A stretch of 64,000 bases of DNA from Intestinibacillus sp. Marseille-P6563. GTDB lineage: Bacteria > Bacillota > Clostridia > Oscillospirales > Butyricicoccaceae. Below the pieces are notes generated by a model. That model did no database searches. It was given only the letters and a program-made list of their open reading frames with translations, and was not told the DNA's origin. Location of the stretch: the NCBI RefSeq assembly GCF_900604335.1, contig NZ_UWOD01000001.1:1366521-1430520 (forward strand). Direction: 5' to 3'. Below, in pieces: positions 33,201 through 42,062 of this stretch. The translations under genes and the position numbers were made by a program. Positions within the stretch are counted from its first letter, which is position 1; each line of letters starts with the position of its first letter.

Positions 33201-36200
33201 CTGCCACTCAGCGGTGAAAGAAGAATAGTTGACCTCGATATTGCGCTGGAGATAAAACGGCGTGTCGAAGGTCTCATACATAAACTGCTGGATGTACTCT
33301 TTGTCGATCCAGGTAGCGCCCAGGCGCACCTCAATCTCCGACGCATCCAGGTCTTTGGGCTGGGCAGCGGTAAGGGCCTCCACATTGACTGCAAAGGAAG
33401 GGTCCTGCTGTGCGGCCCGCTGTGCCTGACGCAGCTTGCGCCGCACATTGCCGGACAGGTATTCGTCGGCTGTTACATAATGGGGAGTGCCGTCTTTCTC
33501 CAACTGCCCAGGTACACGGAAGATCACGCCTTTTAGCTCGGCGGCCAGTTCGTCGCCGGTCTTGCCGGTCAACTCCGCCATATACGCCATATCGACAAAG
33601 GCTTTTTCGGAAATTGATACGGCCAGAGCTTCACTTGCGGTATCCACAGTGTCCACCGCCTTGTGGGGCTTGATGGTGCGCTTGGTGAACATATCCGCCT
33701 TGCGCTCCAGCTTGCCGTCCTCGTCAATGACTTCCAGCGCGCAGAGCAGATAGTAGCTGGAATCATCAGCAAAGGCCAGCCGGTTCGCCCGGTCATTGAT
33801 AAGACCATATTTTGCAGAGAAGCTGTCATAGAGCCGGTTCAGTTCGGCCTGTTTGTCCTGGATGGCGCTGTCCGGTGTGGCGGCGTCCATTTGCAGATCA
33901 ATGAGCTGCTGGACACATTCTCGCAGACCCACCAGTCCTTTCACACGGGCTTCGGCGGTGGCATTCAGGTCAGGCCGTACCATACAGCTGTTTTCACGGT
34001 AATACACATCGCCGTCCACAACGGTGTAGGAGTAATTTTTCACATTGGGGTCAGCAGGGATAGAAGTGTCGATGGCTTCGCCCTCGCCCAGCTCCGGCAG
34101 CTCGGCCTCCTGGTAGGTGCCGCGAATGTACTTCACGGCATCATGCAGCTGATCGGCAAGCTCCAGCCCCTCGATGGGGTTCACGGTGTAGTCCATGCCG
34201 TGGGCGGTGCTTTCCGGTTCCTGTCGGCCCAGCACCATTTCCGGGTGGTCCAGGAAATAGCGGTTGATGGCAAAGCCGTCCTCGGTCTGCCCGGTCTGCG
34301 TCCACTCCGGCACGATGTCCAACGGACGGTCACGCTTTTGCAGGAAGATGATGTCCGAAACGACCTCGGCACCTGCGTTCTTTTTGAAAGCGTCATTGGG
34401 CAGACGGATGGCCCCCAGCAGTTCGGCGCGCTGAGCAAGATACCGGCGCACGGTGGAATCCTTGGCGTCCATCGTGTAGCGGCTGGTGACAAAGGCCACC
34501 ACGCCACCGGGACGAACCTGATCCAGAGCCTTGGCGAAAAAGTAGTTGTGAATGCTGAAATTCAGCTTGTCATAGGCTTTATCCCGAACCTGATACTGGC
34601 CAAACGGTACATTACCCACCGCCAGATCGTAGAAATCCCGCCTGTCGGTGGTCTCAAACCCTGCCACGGTGATGTCGGCCTTGGGGTAGAGCTGCTGGGC
34701 AATACGCCCGCTGATGGAATCCAGCTCCACGCCGTAAAGACGGCTGTTTCGCATTTCCTCCGGCAGCATACCGAAGAAATTGCCTACACCACAGGACGGC
34801 TCCAGGATGTTGCCGGTCTCAAATCCCATGCGGCCCACAGCCTCGTAAATCGCTTTGATGACCGTAGGGCTGGTGTAGTGCGCGTTGAGGGTGGAACCTC
34901 TGGCAGCAGCGTATTCCTCCGGGGTCAGCAGTTCCTTCAGCTGGGCATATTCCTTGCTCCAGCTTTCCTTGTCGGGGTCAAAGGCATCGGCAAGGCCGCC
35001 CCAGCCCACATACCGAGAAAGGATTTTCTGCTGTTCCGGCGTTGCCTGCTCGGTGGTTTCCTCCAGGTATTTCAGCAGCTTGATTGCCTCGACATTGGCC
35101 TGGAACTTAGCCTTGGGGCCGCCTTCGCCCAGGTGATCGTCAGTGATACGGAAATTCTCGGCGGTGCGACGCAGATTGGCCTTGTATTCCTCATAAGAGG
35201 CTTCCTCGGCAGCTTTGACATTGGGGAAGGTCTGCCACTCGCCGTTTACCTGAATGGAAACGGGGTGTTCGTCCAGTACCTCATCCAGAGTCTTTTCCGG
35301 CTCGACAGCAGGCGTGGGCGGCTCCGGCTCATTGGTTCGCAGGGTCTGAACAACCACATCATAGGGCAGATTGTTCTTATCGCCCGGATAGACAGCCACA
35401 GTCTCGGCTTGGAAGGCCGGGGTTTCGGCAGCCGGTTCGGGGCGTTCCTGCTCAAAACCGTCCAACTGACGGGCATACATCCCGCGCAGCAAAGGCGCAA
35501 CCTCGCTCCACTGGAAGAACAGCATGGCCAGACGCTTTTCATCTGCATCCAGCACTTCCAGCTCGATACCTTCCGGCATCGTGCGGTAATCGGCGGTCTC
35601 GCCGGTCTCCAGCTCCATCGTTTCCACGATGTTGGGATAGGCCCGGCTCAGCCACAAGGCTACCTCCTGGTTACTCTTGCCGTTGCGAAGAAGCTCGGAA
35701 AGCTCCGCCTTGTCCGCCTCACCAATCAGGCCATGGGCCAGCACATCCCGAAGGTCCTGGTCCACCGTATCCAGATTTGCAGGCAGGAATTCGGTATAGA
35801 AGTCGTTGCGGTTATCCTCCCGCAAAAGCTGCTCAAACCGTTCCCGGCTCTCAGCCCGGTAGATGGGATAGCTCATGCCGGTGGGCAGCAGCTGCACCGT
35901 GTCATCCCGCAGCTCTGTGATCTGATGGGGCCGGTCATCCAGATAGACAATATCACCCACATTGTAAGGAGGAACCGCTGGATCGTAGGAGGTTCGCTCC
36001 CGGAGTGTGCCACGAGCCGCAGCGTATTCCTCATCTGAAACCAGAACACGCAAATTATGGGGAGAAGGCTGTTCCGGCTCATCTGCCGGGACGCTCTCTC
36101 TGGATATGGCCTCCACATCCGCCATAACACGCTGGATGAATGGGTCATTATCCAGTTTTTCCTCATCCACCAGTTCACCATTCACAATGCCGCGCTCGGC

Positions 36201-39200
36201 CAAAGCCTCCCGAATGGCGATGGGGTCGATGTTGTCGAACCGGTCCTGTTCCGCTTCGGTGTAGAACCGGTCCTCCTTGATAAGCTGAGCGATCCGGCGC
36301 TGTACCTTGGGCCAGGGCAGCACCGTTCCTTCGGGGCTTTCCGGGCGAACCGAAAACGGGGTTTTGCCATCGCCGCCGTCAAACTCATGGGCCAGCCATG
36401 CAGCGGTATCTTTTTCCCGCCCATGTTTCTCCATGTAACGGACAACGGCGTGTTTACTTTCGATTTTGCCGTTCCAGTCCTGGATAGCCTTGTCGATGTC
36501 ATTGTCCGTGAGAGGGTGCAGCAGCTCATGGAGCTTGGGATAGGTCTCGTCGATGATTTCTCGATGAAGGCGCTGGCGGAACTCCGGTGTGTCGGAATAG
36601 AGGCGGAGCAGCTCCATGTTGCCAGATCCCAGGACAGCACGGCGAATAGCGGCATTGCCCTCGATCACGGCGTTCTCATGGTCACTGTGACCGCAGGCAT
36701 TGCGATATGGCACATCTTCCATAACAGCGGCAAGTACAATGGGCTTGTATTGCTCATGCAGTTCTCGAATCGTAGGGGCTGCGGCTGCTTCGGTCTCCTG
36801 AAATACTCTGGTCCCGTCTGCGCCAAACTCCGCTTCCTGGGCATTGATGTGCTGTTCCGCCTCATGGTCGATAGAGGGCATGGAATACTCCTGCCGCTCC
36901 CTGCCGCCCTTCGGGACAGCGGAAATGGTCACATCATGCTTATCCCGCAGCTGTTCCACAACCTGCTCCAGCCGGTTTGCCGGAAAGCCGCACATTTCCA
37001 CACGGCCACCGCCGGGGATAGCGCGGGTCGTGAGATTGAGGTCCAGTTCCGCAGCAGCAGTTTTGGCGTCCTCACCGTACAGCTCAAAAAAATCCCCCAT
37101 TTGGTAGAGGATTATATCATCCGGGTGGCGCTCCTTGACGCCGTTGTATTCCCACACAGCCGGGTCCGGCTGCTGGGCTTGCAGGGCATCTTCTTCCGCC
37201 AGGGCCTTTTCTGCCTGGATTTTGTCATACTCCGCCTGTTCCTGTTCTGTGAGATAGCGTCCCTTCTGGATCAGGTCGGTAATCCGTTTGGCGACTTTCT
37301 CCCAGGTGAAATGCACATCCGGGCAGCCGTCTTTTTTGTAGTGCAGACCTTTTCCGTCGTGGCTTTCATCGCTTTTCATTGCACCGGACAGGGCATGGGA
37401 GTGACCGCCAATACCATACTTATGTTTGAGAAAATCCACCTTTTCCTTATCCGTATGGGGTTCCTGGAAAAAGGTGAAAACTCGGCCCTTACCGCCCTCA
37501 AATCCGCTGCCTCTGGTCATGGCGGCGTCGATCTCGTCCTCAGAGATAAACTGCTTGACCGAAGGTACTTCCGTCAACTGAGAGGTAAAGGTGGTGCGAG
37601 GCAAGGACAGATCTTGCAGGTTCTCCCAAATTTCTTTGGGTTTATGGTAGTGGAAGCGCAGCAAATCCCGATCCTGCTGGTAGGCCGTCCAGAAGGCAGC
37701 ATATTCTTCCGCAAGGTTCTGGCGAAACTCCGGGCTTTTCAGCTGTTCGGTGAGCCATGCAGATTCCTCCGGGAAACCGCGCCCCGGATTGTTGGAAAGG
37801 ATGGGCAGATACCCAGCTTCTCTGGCTTCCTCGCTGAAATCGTGGTACAGATTCCAGAACTTTTCCGCGAGGAGGGAGCGTTCATAGCCCGCAGCCTCAG
37901 CCAGCTCCACATTGGTGGCAAACTGGCCGTCCTGCAAAAGCTGGCCGATACGCTCAGCGGCACTCTCCCAGGAAATGACCTGGGCGGACTTATCGTAACG
38001 GGCAGTTTTGCCGTGGGAAAGATGGATTCCATCCTCGGCATACCATGCAGTGATGCTGCCAATCCCGTTGCCGCCATGGTACAGGGTTTTCAGGGTGTCT
38101 GCGATCTCGGTGGTGGACTTCTGCTCCTCAAAGGCCGCGACAATGCGCTCTCTCTGGCGATAGGTGTTGCCGCCCAGCCGCAGCACATGGTCGATGTCAG
38201 CCTGGGCAAAAGAAAAAGCAGAGGATGTTTTCACATTCTCTGCTTCATCTATGATTCTGATTTGTTCTGCTTCGGAGAGGAAGAAACTCAGCTGTGAATA
38301 AGCTCCGCCATCAGAATCTCCTCGGCCTGTGCTTTGCAGGTGTTCATCAGGCCCACCCAGCGCATCGGGTCGCTGGCTTTCAGCTGCTCCGTCGCGCCCG
38401 CGTCTTTCGCCAGCTGGGGCATCATCTGCTCCAGACGGCTCTGCGCTGTCTCGTCGATCTCGATGAGGTGCGGGTACAGCTTCTCGGTCAGCAGCAGCTG
38501 ATTGTAAATCAGGGGCCGGTGTTCCTTCAGGTACGCTTTCCGCATCCTGCCGTACTTGCCCAGGGGCTTCTCCGGCTGTTCGGTCAGCTTCAGGTCGGGA
38601 ATCTGATAATCTCCGTTCATCGTGTAAGTCAGGCTGTTCTCCATGTGTAACGCTCCTTTCCGCGAGTTGCTCGCGCTCATAGATCTGGATGGTGACGCCG
38701 ATCTGCCGCAAAACCTGCTGGTTAATCTGGCTGACCGCCGCGCCCAACGCCCCAACCGTGGCCGGGGTATTGAAATCGAAAATCGGCATGAAGTCCTCAT
38801 GCTGGAAATATTGTTCCGTATCCAGCCCACAGCGAGACATCAGGGCATAGGCGATACTGACGGTGGCGGCGGACTTAAATTGGACTTCGATGTTGTAATC
38901 ATCGTACTCCGCCAGGAACGAACCGTCAACGATATAGCGGAAATCTCTCTGATGATCGTCCCAATACTCACTCGCCAGCTTTCCGGCTACATCCGTGAGC
39001 TGCTGGGCGAGATTGTCACCGGCAACGCCGTAGTTTTGCTCCAGCATGGCCGACACAGGCCCAATGTGCTGTTCTTCCAGCTGCCACAACCAGGGTGTAC
39101 GGGAATGTTCACGGGTGCCGGTATCGGAAATATCGAACACATAGCGCAGGCGAAGCTTGTCGCCGGAATCGTCCACCAGGGCAATACCCTTGGAGCCACG

Positions 39201-39416
39201 GCGCACATACCGTCCCATTTTTTCATTCCACAGGTCATACTCGGCGCAGGCGGTGGCATCCGGGCGCTGGGCGTAAATCATCATTTGCTCGTGGAATGGG
39301 TATTTATAAAGGCGGGCGGCGGTGGTGAGAAAAGCCGTCCACTCCTTCCAGCTGCCTACAAGCTGGGTCGATACCTGTTCGGCCATCTGCCGGTAAAATT
39401 CAGCTTTGGATGGCAT
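30246..39416 (-). CDS. Giant methylase-helicase (LtrC/SNF2-type) of the conjugative element, 3,056 residues
   Basis: Start at ATG 39416 with GGGAGGA upstream. Order: N-terminal domain (residues 1-255); a proline/acid-rich linker (257-376) over the embedded tnpV; a MutS-domain-I-like segment (IILYQMGDFFELYGEDAK, about 765-840); an N6-adenine methylase (EPSCGVGNFFGM near 1540, catalytic VGNVPFG near 1600); and a SNF2 helicase with Walker A LAHEVGAGKTFEM near 2215, VDEAHNYKN near 2375 and GRIERQGNQNP near 2740. It probably modifies and remodels incoming or replicating element DNA, and may protect it against restriction. No stop interrupts it. Confidence 0.88.
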   Translation of the reverse strand: MPSKAEFYRQMAEQVSTQLVGSWKEWTAFLTTAARLYKYPFHEQMMIYAQRPDATACAEYDLWNEKMGRYVRRGSKGIALVDDSGDKLRLRYVFDISDTGTREHSRTPWLWQLEEQHIGPVSAMLEQNYGVAGDNLAQQLTDVAGKLASEYWDDHQRDFRYIVDGSFLAEYDDYNIEVQFKSAATVSIAYALMSRCGLDTEQYFQHEDFMPIFDFNTPATVGALGAAVSQINQQVLRQIGVTIQIYEREQLAERSVTHGEQPDLHDERRLSDSRPEADRTAGEAPGQVRQDAESVPEGTPAPDLQSAAADREAVPAPHRDRRDSAEPSGADDAPAGERRGRDGAAESQRPDALGGPDEHLQSTGRGDSDGGAYSQLSFFLSEAEQIRIIDEAENVKTSSAFSFAQADIDHVLRLGGNTYRQRERIVAAFEEQKSTTEIADTLKTLYHGGNGIGSITAWYAEDGIHLSHGKTARYDKSAQVISWESAAERIGQLLQDGQFATNVELAEAAGYERSLLAEKFWNLYHDFSEEAREAGYLPILSNNPGRGFPEESAWLTEQLKSPEFRQNLAEEYAAFWTAYQQDRDLLRFHYHKPKEIWENLQDLSLPRTTFTSQLTEVPSVKQFISEDEIDAAMTRGSGFEGGKGRVFTFFQEPHTDKEKVDFLKHKYGIGGHSHALSGAMKSDESHDGKGLHYKKDGCPDVHFTWEKVAKRITDLIQKGRYLTEQEQAEYDKIQAEKALAEEDALQAQQPDPAVWEYNGVKERHPDDIILYQMGDFFELYGEDAKTAAAELDLNLTTRAIPGGGRVEMCGFPANRLEQVVEQLRDKHDVTISAVPKGGRERQEYSMPSIDHEAEQHINAQEAEFGADGTRVFQETEAAAAPTIRELHEQYKPIVLAAVMEDVPYRNACGHSDHENAVIEGNAAIRRAVLGSGNMELLRLYSDTPEFRQRLHREIIDETYPKLHELLHPLTDNDIDKAIQDWNGKIESKHAVVRYMEKHGREKDTAAWLAHEFDGGDGKTPFSVRPESPEGTVLPWPKVQRRIAQLIKEDRFYTEAEQDRFDNIDPIAIREALAERGIVNGELVDEEKLDNDPFIQRVMADVEAISRESVPADEPEQPSPHNLRVLVSDEEYAAARGTLRERTSYDPAVPPYNVGDIVYLDDRPHQITELRDDTVQLLPTGMSYPIYRAESRERFEQLLREDNRNDFYTEFLPANLDTVDQDLRDVLAHGLIGEADKAELSELLRNGKSNQEVALWLSRAYPNIVETMELETGETADYRTMPEGIELEVLDADEKRLAMLFFQWSEVAPLLRGMYARQLDGFEQERPEPAAETPAFQAETVAVYPGDKNNLPYDVVVQTLRTNEPEPPTPAVEPEKTLDEVLDEHPVSIQVNGEWQTFPNVKAAEEASYEEYKANLRRTAENFRITDDHLGEGGPKAKFQANVEAIKLLKYLEETTEQATPEQQKILSRYVGWGGLADAFDPDKESWSKEYAQLKELLTPEEYAAARGSTLNAHYTSPTVIKAIYEAVGRMGFETGNILEPSCGVGNFFGMLPEEMRNSRLYGVELDSISGRIAQQLYPKADITVAGFETTDRRDFYDLAVGNVPFGQYQVRDKAYDKLNFSIHNYFFAKALDQVRPGGVVAFVTSRYTMDAKDSTVRRYLAQRAELLGAIRLPNDAFKKNAGAEVVSDIIFLQKRDRPLDIVPEWTQTGQTEDGFAINRYFLDHPEMVLGRQEPESTAHGMDYTVNPIEGLELADQLHDAVKYIRGTYQEAELPELGEGEAIDTSIPADPNVKNYSYTVVDGDVYYRENSCMVRPDLNATAEARVKGLVGLRECVQQLIDLQMDAATPDSAIQDKQAELNRLYDSFSAKYGLINDRANRLAFADDSSYYLLCALEVIDEDGKLERKADMFTKRTIKPHKAVDTVDTASEALAVSISEKAFVDMAYMAELTGKTGDELAAELKGVIFRVPGQLEKDGTPHYVTADEYLSGNVRRKLRQAQRAAQQDPSFAVNVEALTAAQPKDLDASEIEVRLGATWIDKEYIQQFMYETFDTPFYLQRNIEVNYSSFTAEWQITGKSSVSQNNVAAYTTYGTSRANAYKILEDSLNLRDVRIYDTIEDADGKERRVLNAKETTLAAQKQQAIRDAFKDWIWKDPDRRQALVRQYNEEMNSTRPREYDGGHITFGGMNPAITLREHQKNAIAHVLYGGNTLLAHEVGAGKTFEMVAAAMESKRLGLCQKSLFVVPNHLTEQWASEFLRLYPSANILVTTKKDFETHNRKKFCARIATGDYDAIIMGHSQFEKIPISRERQERLLQEQIDEITEGIAEVKYSGGERFTVKQLERTKKSLEARLEKLQAESRKDDVVTFEQLGVDRLFVDEAHNYKNLFLYTKMRNVAGLSTSDAQKSSDMFAKCRYMDELTGNRGVIFATGTPVSNSMTELYTMQRYLQYDRLQELNMTHFDCWASRFGETVTALELAPEGTGYRARTRFSKFFNLPELMNLFREVADIKTADQLNLPTPEVEYHNIVAQPTEHQKEMVQVLSERASRVHSGSVDPSEDNMLKITGDGRKLGLDQRIINQLLPDEPGTKVNQCVGNIMQIWRDGEADKLTQLVFCDISTPQAAPSKKAAKQLDNPTLHALEQAVPLDEPEPAFTIYEDIRQKLIAQGMPAEQIAFIHEAKTEVQKKELFSKVRTGQVRVLLGSTSKMGAGTNVQDRLVALHDLDCPWRPGDLAQRKGRIERQGNQNPLVHVYRYVTEGTFDAYLWQTVENKQKFISQIMTSKSPVRSCDDVDETALSFAEIKALCAGDPRIKERMDLDVEVARLKLMKADHQSKQYRLEDQLLKYFPQEIETNKGFIKGFEADLETLAAHPHPEDGFAGMEIRGDVLTDKENAGAALLDACKEVKGSEPVQIGSYRGFTMSVEFSAWKQEYTLLLKGQMTHRASLGTDPRGNLTRIDNALAQMPQRLEAVKNQLDNLYQQQAAAKEEIGKPFPFEDDLRVKSARLVELDTLLNIDGKGHAQPETVVAKSARPSVLDSLKRPVPPRSPEKKPKQHEEVR
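38288..38644 (-). CDS. tnpV: TnpV-like protein encoded in an alternative frame inside the giant gene
   Basis: 118 residues with its own AAAGGAG site ten bases before ATG 38644. The core YGRMRKAYLKEHRPLIYNQL (about residues 30-49) and LLTEKLYPHLIEID are TnpV-family signatures. The C-terminal helix ends MNTCKAQAEEILMAELIHS. The giant gene reads through the same DNA in another frame as a low-complexity linker. Both frames lie on the minus strand. TnpV is related to small accessory proteins of Tn4451-type elements, so this looks like an inserted gene that kept the host frame open. Confidence 0.8.
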   Translation of the reverse strand: MENSLTYTMNGDYQIPDLKLTEQPEKPLGKYGRMRKAYLKEHRPLIYNQLLLTEKLYPHLIEIDETAQSRLEQMMPQLAKDAGATEQLKASDPMRWVGLMNTCKAQAEEILMAELIHS

Positions 39417-39495
39417 GGTTTTCTGTCCTCCCTTCATGTTGAATAGAAATGGGACGGCATATCAGGCCGTCCCATCAGGTCTTTATGTGTGTTTT

Positions 39496-39711
39496 TTACT
39501 CGTCGAAATCTGGGTACAGCTCCAGTTCGGCAAACTCGGTGTCGTTCATAGCTTGGAGTTTACCCAGGGCGCTGTCCGTCAGTTCCCGCAGCTCGGCTTC
39601 CTCCGGCGAAAGCTCACCGCGCATCTCCGTCAGAGCGTCGATCAGCCCGGTGCGGCTGCCGGTGTTGTAGATGCAAAGAAGGTTCGTTTCCTCAAAGGTG
39701 AAGTTGTTCAT
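39496..39711 (-). CDS. Transposon-transfer assisting protein (TTRAP family)
   Basis: 71 residues: FTFEETNLLCIYNTGSRTGL near the start and a conserved acidic ending (ELYPDFDE). This matches the TTRAP family of conjugative transposons. It lies 79 bases upstream of the giant gene and follows the frameshifted gene directly. Its molecular role is not established. Confidence 0.8.
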   Translation of the reverse strand: MNNFTFEETNLLCIYNTGSRTGLIDALTEMRGELSPEEAELRELTDSALGKLQAMNDTEFAELELYPDFDE

Positions 39712-39712
39712 A

Positions 39713-40073
39713 TCAGAGCTCCCTTTCCGCGCTCTTTTTTTGCGCTGTCTTTTTGTGTTCCGTCTTGGGCTGGCTTTTCAGCTGCTCCATTACGGACTTT
39801 TTCTTTTCCCGTTCCTCTCGATGGACGGCTGCTGCCAAGTCCATAAGAGAAATGGGCTGACCACTGCGGGCCTGTTGTTCCAGCTGGGCCACTGTCGGCT
39901 CCTTTGGGCCGTTATTGATGATAGGCAAGGACGTTTTCCCCACGATGGCGCACACCCTGTGCCACAAGCTCCAGGTCCAGTCTGGAGAGCGCCCGTTTCC
40001 GTTCCTTTTTATCAGGGAACAGGTGCAGATACGCTGTGCGAATGGCATCACAGATTTCTTTTTCTCTGAACAT
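39713..40073 (-). pseudogene. Conserved element protein disrupted by a +1 frameshift
   Basis: From ATG 40073 the frame gives MFREKEICDAIRTAYLHLFP and continues to GVRHRGENVL, then ends at a stop near 39917. The other frame carries the expected continuation PIINNGPKEPTVAQLEQQ to the stop at 39713. Removing one G near 39927 joins them into a protein of about 119 residues. This is either a true pseudogene or a sequencing error. The family is recurrent between TTRAP and ParB in these elements; function unknown. Confidence 0.7.
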
Positions 40074-40074
40074 C

Positions 40075-40341
40075 TCATTTCCTCCGCTTTTTCTTTACAT
40101 ACAGGACGTGGCCCTCAATCACATGGGCGCACTTTTTGATTTTGATTGCCCGGCGCTGCTGGCTGAGCAAGGCGGCCTGATAGCCGTCCTCGGTGAGAAA
40201 CAGCCGCATTTCATCGCCGGGGCTGCCGTAGGTGCAGGGGCGCAGGACGGAAAACTCGATCATCCAGCGGGTATTGTCCCGAAAACGCTCCACAGCCAAA
40301 ATGTTATGTCCTTTCAGCTCTCTGGCTGAAATATCCCTCAT
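40075..40341 (-). CDS. Conserved hypothetical protein of the ICE partition module
   Basis: 88 residues from ATG 40341 (AAAGGAG upstream). It opens RDISARELKGHNILAVERF, followed by a mixed beta region and a basic end (YVKKKRRK). No family recognised with confidence. The tight packing (14 bases after parB, one base before the next gene) shows it is co-transcribed with parA-parB. Confidence 0.7.
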   Translation of the reverse strand: MRDISARELKGHNILAVERFRDNTRWMIEFSVLRPCTYGSPGDEMRLFLTEDGYQAALLSQQRRAIKIKKCAHVIEGHVLYVKKKRRK

Positions 40342-40354
40342 AGGCTCTCCTTTC

Positions 40355-41284
40355 TCAGCGTTCATGCTGTTGCTGGCGCTTGCGCTGCCACTGTTCCAGC
40401 AGCTTGATGATGGTCTCCTGCATCCGCTGGGGCGTATAGCTCCGGGGGAAATATTTGCGCAGGGTGTCGCTGGTAAAGGTGATCTTGTCCAAGTCGCTTT
40501 TCTTTTCCTCTCCCATGATGACCCGCATCATGTCGAGGGTCAGGTGGCCCTCCTGGCTGTACTTTTTTAGCCGTTGAGCCTGGGAGAGCGATGGCGTGGC
40601 CTGTTCGCTGTCCATCGCGTCCAACAAATCCACCTGTTCCTCTTTTTTGAGGAAGGACAGCTCATAGGCCGGGTTGAAGGCGATTTTCTTCTCATCCACC
40701 ATGTCCAGCAGTTCGGGAATTAACTCGGTAAGGCGGATGTAGCGCATAACCTGTATGCCGCTGCGCTCACCTGCATCTTTCGCCACGCGGTCACGGGCGC
40801 TTAACTTCTGTTCAACTTGAACAGAAGTCAGGTCTGTTCTGGCCCCCTGATGCTTGATGGCCTCCAGCTTCATCTTATAAGCAAAAGCCCGCTCGCTGGG
40901 GAGCAGGCTTTCTCGCTGCAAGTTGCTGTCAACCATGATGATGGTGGCCTGATCGTCGTCCAGGTCACGGACAATGACCGGCATGGTATCCTTGCCAGCC
41001 AGTTCGCTGGCCCGATGACGCCGGTGCCCGGCGACCAGCTCATAGCCGCCGTTGGGGTCCGGGCGGGCGATGGCCGGAACCAGCACGCCATATTGCCGGA
41101 TGCTGTCGGCGGTCTCCATCATGGCCTCATCGTCCTTGACCTTAAAGGGGTGGTCCTTGAACGGATGCAGCTCCGACAGGGGAATTTCCAGAACCTTTTC
41201 CCGCTGGGCGTCGGCCCGGCTTTCCTCGGTGGAAAACAGATCATCGACCGAGGCCAGCTCTACTTTTTTCGCGCTGCTTTTCAA
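40355..41284 (-). CDS. parB: ParB-family partition protein
   Basis: 309 residues from a TTG at 41284 with AAAGGAGG upstream. The ParB N-terminal domain runs from EIPLSELHPFKDHPFKV (about residue 32) through the CTP-binding motif AGHRRHRAS (about 86-94) and ERAFAYKMK. The HTH follows (RSGIQVMRYIRLTELIPELL). It should load at parS sites and work with ParA. The gene overlaps parA by 44 bases. In Tn1549-like elements this module stabilises the excised circle. Confidence 0.93.
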   Translation of the reverse strand: MKSSAKKVELASVDDLFSTEESRADAQREKVLEIPLSELHPFKDHPFKVKDDEAMMETADSIRQYGVLVPAIARPDPNGGYELVAGHRRHRASELAGKDTMPVIVRDLDDDQATIIMVDSNLQRESLLPSERAFAYKMKLEAIKHQGARTDLTSVQVEQKLSARDRVAKDAGERSGIQVMRYIRLTELIPELLDMVDEKKIAFNPAYELSFLKKEEQVDLLDAMDSEQATPSLSQAQRLKKYSQEGHLTLDMMRVIMGEEKKSDLDKITFTSDTLRKYFPRSYTPQRMQETIIKLLEQWQRKRQQQHER

Positions 41285-42062
41285 GTTTCAACACCTCCTT
41301 TGTCAGATTGCGGTAGCCCTCGGCCACCTTGCCGCCGGGGTCGTGGGCGAAGATGCTCTTGCCCTCGGCGCTGATCTCCTTGGCCCGGACCGAATGGGGA
41401 ATCTCGGTGCCGAATACCTTGATTTTGCTGCCGTAGGTCTCCCGCAGCAGGGCGGCGATCTCTTTCGCAAAATTGGTTCGGCTGTCCACCATCGTCAGCA
41501 GGATGCCGTCGATCTGGAGCTTGGGGTTCAGCTGCCGCTTGACCTTGCTGATGGTGGACAGCAGTTGTTCCAGGCCCTTGGCAGGCAGATACTCCGCCTG
41601 GACGGGGACTATGATCCTGTTGGCTGCCGCCAGTGCATTGACCGTGAGCATCCCCAAAGACGGCTGGCAGTCGATCAAGATATGGGAATACTGTCCCTTC
41701 ACGGTGTCCAGATACTGCCGCAGGACGGTCTCGCGGCTCATGGCGTTCACCAGCGATACCTCCATGCCGGAGAGCTGGATGTCAGCGGGCATGAGGTCCA
41801 CGCCCTCCGGGTGGTGCAGGATGCCCTCGCCGGGTTTGATAGGCTCGTCCATCAGGATGCGGCCCATCGCGTCCGAGAGGGTAAAGGGCAGCTTGTCCGG
41901 CTGGGGGTTGCCCAGGCTGATGGTGAGGCTGGCCTGGGGGTCAGCATCCACCAGCAGCACCTTCTTTCCGGCCTGCGCCAGCCCTATCCCCAAGTTGGCG
42001 CAGGTGGTCGTTTTGCCGACGCCGCCTTTCTGGTTGGCGACGGCGATGATTTGTGGGTTCAT
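41241..42062 (-). CDS. parA: ParA-family partition ATPase
   Basis: 273 residues. Deviant Walker A ANQKGGVGKTTTCAN (residues 9-23), Walker A' VLLVDADPQAS (about 37-47) and Walker B HILIDCQPSLG (about 121-131) are complete. It forms ATP-dependent dimers on DNA that move ParB-bound molecules. It is the first gene of the minus-strand element operon, next to the presumed right border. It is unrelated in detail to the Inc18 delta ParA at 18245. Confidence 0.95.
   Translation of the reverse strand: MNPQIIAVANQKGGVGKTTTCANLGIGLAQAGKKVLLVDADPQASLTISLGNPQPDKLPFTLSDAMGRILMDEPIKPGEGILHHPEGVDLMPADIQLSGMEVSLVNAMSRETVLRQYLDTVKGQYSHILIDCQPSLGMLTVNALAAANRIIVPVQAEYLPAKGLEQLLSTISKVKRQLNPKLQIDGILLTMVDSRTNFAKEIAALLRETYGSKIKVFGTEIPHSVRAKEISAEGKSIFAHDPGGKVAEGYRNLTKEVLKLEKQREKSRAGLGR

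Noticed and set aside
33663..36038. 791-codon plus-strand frame (and 36057-38297, 746 codons)
   Set aside because: Both are antisense to the giant methylase-helicase; codon bias of G+C-rich genes leaves the opposite strand open.
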